From contig DSBL01000057.1 in the NCBI GenBank assembly GCA_011049455.1, positions 1 to 64,000 on the forward strand: a DNA stretch of 64,000 bases, in the 5' to 3' direction. The notes under the pieces are model-generated. The model was not told where the DNA came from, ran no database searches, and was given only the letters and a program-made list of their open reading frames with translations. This document shows, piece by piece, positions 29,720 through 42,185 of this stretch (positions are counted from its first letter, which is position 1; each line of letters begins with the position of its first letter). The translations under genes were made by a program, and so were the position numbers. This DNA comes from Desulfonatronum sp. Lineage in GTDB: Bacteria > Desulfobacterota > Desulfovibrionia > Desulfovibrionales > Desulfonatronaceae.

Positions 29720-32700
29720 ATGTCCATTTTCCCCCGTCTTGCCTTGGCCTCACCGGACTGTTCAACCTGGAACGACGACGCTTTGCGCCGCATCCAGGGG
29801 GAACTGGCTCACCAGGCATTGGCTCTTTTGCAGCCGGGAGAAAACGCATCCAAAGATGTGCTGCGACGGCTGCGTCAGGCCAGGGCTTTACAAGGATTAC
29901 ATCACGCCCGGATCGAGCTGGAATCTCTAGCCAAAAGCATCGTCCGAGCCCTGCATCATCCCAAGATTGCCCCGTTTTTCGCTGAAAACGTTTTGGCCCT
30001 GGCCGAACAGGAAGTCGTGGTCCCGGGCAGGACCGCCGCATCCTCGCACCATGTGCTGCGCATGGACCGGGTGGTCCTGTTTCCGGACAAAACACTCTGG
30101 GTCTTGGATTTCAAGCTCGGCTCGGGAGACCCATCCCTGGATTGCGAACAGGTGTGTGGCTACCAGCAGCTGTTGTCCGGAATTTTTCAACGCCCGTGCC
30201 ATGGGGCCTTGATCCATCTGGACACGGGACAGATGCAGGAATTGCCGCCCATGAACCTGGACCCCGCAACGGTTAAGCCGCAATCCGGGGATCCTTCTGG
30301 GGCCAACGACGCCTTCTTTCCAGAAGGCAATACCCATCCTTGCCCCATCCAGGTTTTTCCTCTGAAGGCCAATCTGTTGGCCCTGTTGAGCAAGGACCTT
30401 CTGCGGTTTTACGCCCCGGGCCAACCGCTGAACCTGACCGCCGTCCAGGTTCTTTTTCCCCATCGCCGCCCCAAAATCCATCTGCTGCACACCCTGGTCC
30501 AAGCCATCAACGCCCCCTTTCTGCCGCCTCGTTGCATGAGCTTGGAGGACTGGATCCTGCACCAAGCCTGTCTGAGCCTGGACGCACCGCCGGCTGTGGC
30601 CTCGTCCCTGGACCAAGCCTGGCTGCTGCACGGCCTGCAGGAAACCGGTTACGAGAATGAAAAGGAGGCTCCGGCGTGGCATCAATTTTTGCCCTGGGGC
30701 CTGCGCCTGGCCCAGGTCATGGAAGAGTTGGATTCGCATCAAGTCCGCGGCCGCAACCTGGACTCCCCTCCGGACGATCTGCCGCTTACGGCCAGGGACA
30801 TGCTGGCCCGGCTGGGCTCCCTGCAGGCCGGCTTCCATGCCGCCTTGGAGGCCAACGACCTGTGGACCAAGGCAAGCCTGGCCCGTCATATCGCGCCTGA
30901 ACAGCTGCGATGCCACGACCCGATGTATGTGTGCGGGTTGTTCGCCCTGACGCGAACCGAGGCGTCTCTGGTGGAAACCCTGTGGCGATCCGGCGCTCGG
31001 CTGTGGTGGCAGGCGGATCGCCCTTTGCCGGACCAGCTGGACCAATGGGTCAAAACCTGGCGAGCCCGCCTGGAGTGGATGGACGACCACAGCCAGAAGG
31101 CCCGTTTTGACCAGGACAGGACACCGCAAAAAACCTTTCTGGTGCAGGCCCATGACCTGCACTCCCAGCTACGGCATCTGGCCGCGAACATGTCTTCCTG
31201 GGATCCAGAGGAACATATCGCCGTGATCGTGCCTGATGCAACAATACTGCGACCTGTTTTGGCGCACCTGCCCTCAGCAGGCCAGGTGAACATCACCCTG
31301 GGGATGCCTTTGGCGCGCACCGGGCTGGGGGCGCTGTTGCATATCCTGGTGCGCACCACCCGGGACCGTCAGCTTTCCGGTATTGGTCCCCACCCTGAAA
31401 ATCTCCTGTTTTTTTTGCAATCCCCTTGGGTGCGCCGGCTGTTGCCCGAGGGCATGATGGGCTGGCTGCGCCAAACCCTGGCCGAAAAAGGAAATGTCGC
31501 CCTTGTTGCCGAAGATTTGACCTGGATTTCCCTCCAGGCCCAAGAGCGCTTCACTGATATGGGCCATTTTTTGCCCGAGCTGGCCGGCCTTTTTTTCGAA
31601 GCCTTGGATCTGGAGTCGCTGTCCTCCTTGTGCAGCTATATAAAACGCCTGTTCAGGATCCTGCGCATCGACGACACGGCGCACGTGCCCCTGGAAATGC
31701 ATGTGGCCCATGCCCTGTACACCCGGATACTCCCCGAACTGGAACATGCTTTGTGCAGCAGCCAGAACATGCCCGCCGGCTCCCTGTGGAGCGTCTTTTG
31801 GACCGCCTTGCAAGCCGAGCGGATCCCTTTCAGCGGTGAACCGCTAACCCCGTGGCAGGTCATGGGATTATTGGAAAGCAGGCTGCTGTGCTTCGACAAG
31901 GTGGTGGTCCTGGAATGCGTTGAAGGAACGCTGCCCACCGATCAAGTCCCCAACCCCCTGCTTCCGGAAGTCCTGCGGCCGGCCCTGGGACTGCCTCCTG
32001 GACACGCGGATGAACAGATCATTCGTCATCATTTTCAACGATTAATCGCTTCACCCCGGGAAGTGCACCTTTACAGCCGTCAGGGACTAGCCGCCGACCC
32101 CTTGGAGGGCCGAAAAATCCCCAGCCGGTATTGGGAACAGGCCCTGTGGAAGGAAGAAAAACATCAAGGCGTCCGGCTTGAGGACTCCATTATCAAAGTT
32201 TCCCTGGAACTGGATATGAGCGGCAAGCCGGTGAATGTTCCCACAAAGGAACAGTGGATGCCGCTGCTACGCGAGCGTTTGGCCGCCGGACTGAGCTTGT
32301 CCGCCCTGAATACCTACCTCTCCTGTCCGATTCGTTTTCTGTATGAACAGGTGGCCCGCTTTCCATCAAGGACATATGCGGCGCACGACCCTGGCCCGCA
32401 GGTCATGGGCGAATTGGCGCACAAGGTCCTGGAGAATCTCTTTCGGCCGCATCGTAATGCCTGCATAGTGCCCAGGGATCTTTTGCCGCAATTGACGCGA
32501 ATATGGGACGATTGTGTTGCCGAAGGCTTGCGTGACGCGCCTTTGTCTCCCGCCTCCCGTTTTTTCCATGTCCGCCTGTTGCATGAACTGCTGAGCAATT
32601 ATCTGCGCAAGGCCACTGATCCGGTCCGTCCGATCATGCTCGAAGAACCGGTGCAGCGTGCACTGCCGGGTACGGCCTGTTCCATTCTTTTGCGCGGTCG

Positions 32701-33172
32701 ACTGGATCGGGTCGACCTTGACATGGAAACCAGACTGCCCTTGATCCTGGATTACAAAACCGGCGCGGCGCCGTTGAAACGGTCCCTGCCCGTGCATCAT
32801 CTCTGGGAATTGAGTGAAACCTTGGAAAACGCTCCCTTGGATCAAGAATCGCTGATACTGGTCAAGGAAAAACTCCAGGATCTTCAACTCCCGGCCTATC
32901 TCTTTCTGCTTGGTCGCCCGGCCTTATCCGCTTTTTGGCTGCTCGGCGAATGGGAGCCCAAAAGGGCCTTTGTTGGCTTTCACATGAACGACAAAAAGGA
33001 CATTCAAGGCTCTTTGGAGGACTTTTTAACCTGGCAGCGACAAGGACTGCCCGTGCTTATGGAATGGCTCGGCCGGCATATCCTGGAGTCCGCCCGATTT
33101 ACTCCGGCTTGTCGTCCACTAAGTTGTGGCTTTTGTCCCTGGAGTCCGGTCTGTCCATGGACGAGTGGGTAA
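29720..33172 (+). CDS. AddA-type RecB nuclease domain fused to AddB-like protein with C-terminal Fe-S PD-(D/E)XK nuclease
   Basis: N-term RecB-nuclease motif RMDRVVLFPDKTLWVLDFKLG...CGYQQLL. AddB-like region from about IQVFPLKANLLALL...VQVLFPHRRPKIHLL. C-term LDRVDLDMETRLPLILDYKTG and cysteine cluster (SCPIRFLYEQ ... CRPLSCGFCPWSPVC). Confidence 0.85.
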   Translation: MSIFPRLALASPDCSTWNDDALRRIQGELAHQALALLQPGENASKDVLRRLRQARALQGLHHARIELESLAKSIVRALHHPKIAPFFAENVLALAEQEVVVPGRTAASSHHVLRMDRVVLFPDKTLWVLDFKLGSGDPSLDCEQVCGYQQLLSGIFQRPCHGALIHLDTGQMQELPPMNLDPATVKPQSGDPSGANDAFFPEGNTHPCPIQVFPLKANLLALLSKDLLRFYAPGQPLNLTAVQVLFPHRRPKIHLLHTLVQAINAPFLPPRCMSLEDWILHQACLSLDAPPAVASSLDQAWLLHGLQETGYENEKEAPAWHQFLPWGLRLAQVMEELDSHQVRGRNLDSPPDDLPLTARDMLARLGSLQAGFHAALEANDLWTKASLARHIAPEQLRCHDPMYVCGLFALTRTEASLVETLWRSGARLWWQADRPLPDQLDQWVKTWRARLEWMDDHSQKARFDQDRTPQKTFLVQAHDLHSQLRHLAANMSSWDPEEHIAVIVPDATILRPVLAHLPSAGQVNITLGMPLARTGLGALLHILVRTTRDRQLSGIGPHPENLLFFLQSPWVRRLLPEGMMGWLRQTLAEKGNVALVAEDLTWISLQAQERFTDMGHFLPELAGLFFEALDLESLSSLCSYIKRLFRILRIDDTAHVPLEMHVAHALYTRILPELEHALCSSQNMPAGSLWSVFWTALQAERIPFSGEPLTPWQVMGLLESRLLCFDKVVVLECVEGTLPTDQVPNPLLPEVLRPALGLPPGHADEQIIRHHFQRLIASPREVHLYSRQGLAADPLEGRKIPSRYWEQALWKEEKHQGVRLEDSIIKVSLELDMSGKPVNVPTKEQWMPLLRERLAAGLSLSALNTYLSCPIRFLYEQVARFPSRTYAAHDPGPQVMGELAHKVLENLFRPHRNACIVPRDLLPQLTRIWDDCVAEGLRDAPLSPASRFFHVRLLHELLSNYLRKATDPVRPIMLEEPVQRALPGTACSILLRGRLDRVDLDMETRLPLILDYKTGAAPLKRSLPVHHLWELSETLENAPLDQESLILVKEKLQDLQLPAYLFLLGRPALSAFWLLGEWEPKRAFVGFHMNDKKDIQGSLEDFLTWQRQGLPVLMEWLGRHILESARFTPACRPLSCGFCPWSPVCPWTSG

Positions 33173-33200
33173 GCATGTCTGCAATCCAGGAGTGTTTTTT

Positions 33201-34205
33201 ATGAATACCTATATTTTTCTGCCTCCCCTGGCGAAAATGACCGGCGGATTGGCCGTGCTCGTCCAGACGGCCCGACATCTGCACGCTTCCGGATTCCCGA
33301 TCCGACTGGTGATCAGGGAAACCGGCAGGCCTGCTCTTTCTTCGGCCTTGCAACCATTGGCCCTGGCATGGGATGACTTGGAACTGGGCGGCAAAGATCT
33401 CTGGCTGGTCCCGGAAGGCTGGATCAACGCTTTGACGCCGGGCTTGAAGGCCGGCGCCCGGTGCATGGTGTACGTGCAAAACTGGGCCTACCTCTTTTCC
33501 TCCCTGTCAAAGGATCTGTCCTGGCATGATCTGCCCGTCTCGTTTCTGGCCGTGTCCCGCCCCGTGGCCTGGTTCATTCAACAGACCCTGGGCAGAAAGT
33601 GTCCTGTACTGCCTCCGGGAATTGATCGTGTTGTTTTTTCCAAACCGGAATCCAAGCCCTTGAAACCGCTGCAGGTGGCCTTCATGCCCCGCAAAAACAA
33701 GGCCTTGGCCAATCTGATTCGCTCCATCTGGGAGGCGAGGAACCCTGGTCAGGTGGACAAAGGACAGCTGGCTTGGATGGAAATCCATGGCCAGGATCAA
33801 TCCGGCGTGGCCCGCATGATGCAAGAGGCTCATTTTTTTCTAGCCACCGGTTTTCCTGAAGGCTGCCCGCTGCCACCGTTGGAGGCCATGGCCTGCGGCT
33901 GCCTGCCCCTGGGCTTCACCGGTTTCGGCGGTTGGGAGTACATGACCCAGATTCGCCCGGATGCGTGGCGCCCCTGGTGGACCGTGCCGGAGAACCCTTG
34001 GGGGGGCAACGGATTCTGGGCTCCGGATGCGGACGCTTTGGCCGTTGCGCTGGCCTTGGAAGACGCTGTGAGGTTGGCAATACACTCCGGACCGGAATTG
34101 CAAGCGGCCTTGGATGCAGGACAACAGACGGCTGATGCTTTCAGCCTGGAACGCCAACGGGAAAAAATCGTCAGTTTGTGGTCCCACTGGTCGACTGGTG
34201 GATGA
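33201..34205 (+). CDS. Glycosyltransferase family protein
   Basis: KMTGGLAVLVQTARHLHASGFPIRLV; HFFLATGFPEGCPLPPLEAMACGCLPLGFTGFGGWEYM. Confidence 0.8.
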   Translation: MNTYIFLPPLAKMTGGLAVLVQTARHLHASGFPIRLVIRETGRPALSSALQPLALAWDDLELGGKDLWLVPEGWINALTPGLKAGARCMVYVQNWAYLFSSLSKDLSWHDLPVSFLAVSRPVAWFIQQTLGRKCPVLPPGIDRVVFSKPESKPLKPLQVAFMPRKNKALANLIRSIWEARNPGQVDKGQLAWMEIHGQDQSGVARMMQEAHFFLATGFPEGCPLPPLEAMACGCLPLGFTGFGGWEYMTQIRPDAWRPWWTVPENPWGGNGFWAPDADALAVALALEDAVRLAIHSGPELQAALDAGQQTADAFSLERQREKIVSLWSHWSTGG

Positions 34206-35594
34206 TCAACTGTGAGCTTCCATGGTCTGCGCCAAGCGGTCAAGCTGTCGGCCGACGGGACTTTTTCTGGCAATTTCCCGTTCCACCTGAGTGATGCCTT
34301 TAAGCACCGTGGAATGTTTGCGGTTGAAGGCTTCGCCAATCTTATTCAAGGAAAGGTCGGTGTGTTTTCGGGCCAGATAAAAAATGGCGTTACGGGCCAG
34401 CACATTCTCCTTTTTACGGCTTTTTGCACGCAATTTTTCATCGGAAAGATTGAAGGATCGGCAAATAAAACGTGTAATTTTTGCCAAATCCGGCTTATGC
34501 AGGGATGAGGAATAATTCTGCAGGATTTCCATGGCCATGGTGTGGGAGATCTGTTGATTCAGGAGTCTGGCTTTCATCACAAGGTTCTGAAGGCAGCTTT
34601 CCAGGAGCCGCACATCGGTTTGAATGGAATTGGCGAACAGTTCGGTCACATCCCGGGGTATTTGGATCTGGTAGCTTTTGGCCTTGGCTTCCAATATGCG
34701 CACCCTGGTTTCGAAATCCGGCCTGTTGATGACGGCCATGAATCCGTCACAAAACTGGGAGGCAAGCTGGCTGTCCAGCTTGGGCAATTCCTTGGGCAAG
34801 AACGAACTGCTGAAAATGACTTTCTTTCCGGCGGCTCGCAAGACTTTGACAGTGGCCAACAGCTCTTCCTGGGTCTTTTCCTTGCCCTGCAAAAAATGAA
34901 TGTCTTCCAGAAGCAGGACATCCACTGCGTCTCGAAATCCAGCCTTGAAGGTTTCCATTTCGCGGCGCTTCAACGCGATGATCATGCGGCAGGCAAACTC
35001 CTCCGCACTGAGATAGGCCACCCGGAGAGATCCGTTTCCGTTGCCGCTGGTGGAAAATTCCTGACCAATGGCCTGGAGCAGATGGGTTTTGCCCAATCCC
35101 GGAGCTGAACAGATGTAGCATTGATCCGTGACCAGCTGATGACGGCAAATGCTTCTGGCCGCGCTGAAGGCCAATTCATTGCTGGGGCCGACCACAAAAT
35201 CTTGAAAGGAAAAACGCCAGTTGGCCTTGCTGGAAACGGTCTTGCTCGCCAGGTGCATCGGGACGGGCAACGCCAGAGGCAGGTATTGCCTTTCAAGGCG
35301 ACGTGGTGCCGTGCATTTCTCCTGGGCTTGAGGACAGACCTCGCTGATGATGCGCAAGTCATAATCGCGTCCCGCCGCCTGCCGCAGGACTTGGGAAATG
35401 GTTTGCGCATAGTGGTTTTTGATCCAGGAAGCCACAAACCCGTTGGCTGCGGTCAGGGTCATGCAGGTGGCATCCATCTCGACCTTCAGCGGGGAAATCC
35501 AGACCCGGACGTGAGTTGGATTTATTGATTTTTCGAGAATTTCAAGAGTTTTTTTCCAAACAGCATTCATGGCAGCCGTGTTTACGTTCTTCAC
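34206..35594 (-). CDS. dnaA: Chromosomal replication initiator protein DnaA
   Basis: WISPLKVEMDATCMTLTAANGFVASWIKNHY; FVVGPSNELAFSAA; GLGKTHLLQAIG; LLLEDIHFLQGKEKTQEELL; DnaA signature region FNRKHSTVLKGITQVE. Confidence 0.93.
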   Translation of the reverse strand: MKNVNTAAMNAVWKKTLEILEKSINPTHVRVWISPLKVEMDATCMTLTAANGFVASWIKNHYAQTISQVLRQAAGRDYDLRIISEVCPQAQEKCTAPRRLERQYLPLALPVPMHLASKTVSSKANWRFSFQDFVVGPSNELAFSAARSICRHQLVTDQCYICSAPGLGKTHLLQAIGQEFSTSGNGNGSLRVAYLSAEEFACRMIIALKRREMETFKAGFRDAVDVLLLEDIHFLQGKEKTQEELLATVKVLRAAGKKVIFSSSFLPKELPKLDSQLASQFCDGFMAVINRPDFETRVRILEAKAKSYQIQIPRDVTELFANSIQTDVRLLESCLQNLVMKARLLNQQISHTMAMEILQNYSSSLHKPDLAKITRFICRSFNLSDEKLRAKSRKKENVLARNAIFYLARKHTDLSLNKIGEAFNRKHSTVLKGITQVEREIARKSPVGRQLDRLAQTMEAHS

Positions 35595-35917
35595 GCCGCC
35601 GAAACAAGTATGGAAAGCCGCCCTTTCCGAAGACCATCATTCATTTTTAAATAATATATAACATCCTATAGCAATTAATTATATTTTCCAACCTTTCCCT
35701 AACCCATTGAACTCTGAATGCAATCCTTGACCGGCTTCCAACCCCTGAACATTGCTGTATTCCGGTGGTCAAAAACTTGTGAAGCATTTTATGAATCACA
35801 ACTAATTTTTAAAATACATAAAAAATCTTCAATTTACTTCAATAATCAAACAACCTGTTACATGATTTTTTTCTCCCCTGAATCATTGACGATTTTTTTA
35901 AAGCGAAACTTTAAAAA

Positions 35918-37396
35918 TTAATATCGCCCCGTGGGGAGATATCGTTCCACCGGGGCCAAGCTGTCCATGAGAACAGGCATATCCCGCGGGATATCTCCCT
36001 GCCAGAGATGGGCCAAATGGCTGTTCAGTTCGTCTGTTGCGGCGATCATTTCCTGCTCGGCATTGGCTTTCAGGGCCACCAGAACAATATTTTGCACGGA
36101 GTAAGGATCCTCTGGATGGGTCACCGGAAAAAGCAGAACCCGAGGAAAGACGCTCTCCAGCGTGGCTAATTGTGCCCTTAAGAACCGTCCATTTTTTCCA
36201 TGGATCGCGGAGATCAGGTTCATGATCAGTACGCCGTTTTTCGTCAAACTGGCGGACATGCGCGACGCGGCCTGCCTGGTGGTGAGCTGAAACGGGATAG
36301 AGTAGTGGGAGTTGAATGCATCCAGAATGATCAGGTCATAAGGCTGCTTGTGTTGATTCAGAAAACGACGGGCATCCTGGTGATGCACGCGAACCCTCTG
36401 ATCCGGTTCAAAGGCAAAAAAGGATTTAGCCAGGTCGGTGAACCCGGGATCAATCTCCACCACGTCCAGTTCCATATCCGCCCGTGTGGACTGAAGATAT
36501 TTTGGAAAGGAATACCCGCCTCCGCCGATCATCAGCACCCTTTGAAACCTTGGGGAAAAATGCTCCCCCAGGCGAAAAAAGCGGGTGTACGGCAAAACCA
36601 GCTCCACTGGATCGTCCAGGTACATGGCTGATTGAAACCAGCCCGGCCCGGTGGTCATGATGCGCATCCGCCGATCCGTGATCTCATCCTTGGCAGGGGC
36701 GACGATAATCCTGTTGTAGGGCGTGTCCACGTCAATCCAGCCAATGGCAACCAGGGCACGCTGATGGTACAGATGCATCCCCCCCCCGAGAACAAGAACC
36801 AGCAAAAGCAAAACTTTGGGCACCAACGCCGCCCTGGGTGCCAAAACAAGGGCCAAGGCGGTCATCAGCAGGCCCAAAAAAATAAGGATGGTCAGGCTCC
36901 CGAAAAAAGACAACAGCACAAAACCGGCCAGAAAAGTGCCCGCGATGCTGCCGATGGTGGACAGGGCGTACATCCGACCCACTGTGGCGCCGGAATATTC
37001 CAGACAAGACAGCTTCATTTTAACGGCATACGGAGCGATCATCCCCAACAGGATGCTCGCCGGTCCGAAAAGCAGGACCGTGGACAGCAAAACGCCGAGA
37101 TGCAGGTTCAAAACGTGCTTCTGGAGCATGCGCAACAGCGGGGCCTGGACCAGGGCGGCCAGACCGATGGCCGCTCCCGCGGCCATGACAATCAGGGACA
37201 AAACGCGCAGAGTCGGCTTTTGGTCCGCGATCCGCCCGCCCCACCAATACCCCAGGCTGAGGGCTCCGAGGACCACGCCGATCAGGCCGGTCCAAACCAC
37301 CAAAGATGTTCCCAGATACGGCGCCAAAATTCTGGAGCCGGTCAGCTCCAGAATCATCACCACGCCCCCGCAAAGGAAGACAGTCAATTCCAGCAT
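35918..37396 (-). CDS. Membrane-fused spermidine-synthase-like protein
   Basis: Multi-TM N-terminal half; MIGGGGYSFPKYLQSTRADMELDVVEIDPGFTDLAKSFF...YDLIILDAFNSHYSIPFQLTT. Confidence 0.85.
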   Translation of the reverse strand: MLELTVFLCGGVVMILELTGSRILAPYLGTSLVVWTGLIGVVLGALSLGYWWGGRIADQKPTLRVLSLIVMAAGAAIGLAALVQAPLLRMLQKHVLNLHLGVLLSTVLLFGPASILLGMIAPYAVKMKLSCLEYSGATVGRMYALSTIGSIAGTFLAGFVLLSFFGSLTILIFLGLLMTALALVLAPRAALVPKVLLLLVLVLGGGMHLYHQRALVAIGWIDVDTPYNRIIVAPAKDEITDRRMRIMTTGPGWFQSAMYLDDPVELVLPYTRFFRLGEHFSPRFQRVLMIGGGGYSFPKYLQSTRADMELDVVEIDPGFTDLAKSFFAFEPDQRVRVHHQDARRFLNQHKQPYDLIILDAFNSHYSIPFQLTTRQAASRMSASLTKNGVLIMNLISAIHGKNGRFLRAQLATLESVFPRVLLFPVTHPEDPYSVQNIVLVALKANAEQEMIAATDELNSHLAHLWQGDIPRDMPVLMDSLAPVERYLPTGRY

Positions 37397-37490
37397 GGCT
37401 TATCCCCTTGATCAGCGTTGAACTCACCGGGATGTTGGGGCGAGACTTCGGCAGAAAAACAAGGCTCGCGCAATCAAAACCTTGCTCCCT

Positions 37491-38525
37491 TCAGAAGACC
37501 GATTCTTCGCCCTGTGGCGGCGAATCAGGGATGCGTCCCGGGCGCAACGTGCCTTTCATGCCCCGGCGATTGAAGAAACAGGTGCTTCCTGGCATGTCTT
37601 TGGCCATTTTTTTGACCTCCGCGCACATGCTCGAGACTTCCAGGTGGTGTGAAAAATTTTTTTCCCCCAATTCCACGATGCCCAGGCTGATCGTAGCCAA
37701 AGGAAAACGTCGCTGGTTTCCGCTCCTGTCCGCAACCTCAATGGCCTGTCGCGCCAAGTCCCGGGGCTCGTAAAACTGGCAGATATTGGCGTCAAACTCC
37801 CTGATGATCCGCTCGGCCACCTTCTGGACTAGGTCCGAGGAAACAATGAACACGAAATCATCGCCGCCGATATGCCCGATCATGTTTCCCTTCCCGCAAA
37901 TTTCCTCGACCGCAGTGCCTATTATCCTGGCAGTATACAGCAGGACGCGGTCGCCAACGGCAAACCCGTATTTATCGTTGAGCGCCTTGAAATTATCCAA
38001 GTCCACATAGGCCACGCTGACGTCCTGTTCTGCCGCTATGGCCTCGTTGATGGCCTTGATGATGGAATTATTTCCCGGCAACTGGGTCAGGGGATTGGCG
38101 TCCAGGGCCAGTTGACGCAGCCGTTCCAGTTCCATGACCACCTCGTGCAAATGGATGTGCGTGCGCACTCTGGCCAAAATTTCCGCTTCATTGAAGGGTT
38201 TGAGAATGTAGTCCACAGCCCCGGCGGCGAATCCGCTGACGATGTCCGCGCTGGTGTTCTTGGCGGTGATAAAAATTATGGGCGTTGCCTGAAATCGTGG
38301 GTTTTCTTTTAATCTGCGGCACAAGGAAAACCCGTCCATTTGGGGCATCATCACGTCCAGCAGAAAAATATCAGGCGTTTCCTCTTCTATGATTTCCAAG
38401 ACTTCCTGACCTTTTTCCGCGGCCAGGACCTCGAATCCGGACCTGGACAAGATGTCCAGCAACAACTGCAAGTTGCTCGGCGAATCATCCGCAATAAGAA
38501 CGGTATGCTTTTTCATGATGATCAA
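37491..38525 (-). CDS. Response regulator with GGDEF (diguanylate cyclase) domain
   Basis: VLIADDSPSNLQLLLDIL...DIFLLDVMMPQMDGF...FNEAEILARVRTHI; PLTQLPGNNSI...YVDLDNFKALNDKYGFAVGD...IGHIGGDDFVFIV. Confidence 0.9.
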   Translation of the reverse strand: MIIMKKHTVLIADDSPSNLQLLLDILSRSGFEVLAAEKGQEVLEIIEEETPDIFLLDVMMPQMDGFSLCRRLKENPRFQATPIIFITAKNTSADIVSGFAAGAVDYILKPFNEAEILARVRTHIHLHEVVMELERLRQLALDANPLTQLPGNNSIIKAINEAIAAEQDVSVAYVDLDNFKALNDKYGFAVGDRVLLYTARIIGTAVEEICGKGNMIGHIGGDDFVFIVSSDLVQKVAERIIREFDANICQFYEPRDLARQAIEVADRSGNQRRFPLATISLGIVELGEKNFSHHLEVSSMCAEVKKMAKDMPGSTCFFNRRGMKGTLRPGRIPDSPPQGEESVF

Positions 38526-38540
38526 GACGATAAATGGTGA

Positions 38541-42169
<3,629 letters not shown>

Positions 42170-42185
<16 letters not shown>

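Noticed and set aside
29927-31162. 411-aa minus-strand ORF within the AddB-like gene
   Set aside because: Antisense shadow ORF, Gln/Gly-rich, no motif.
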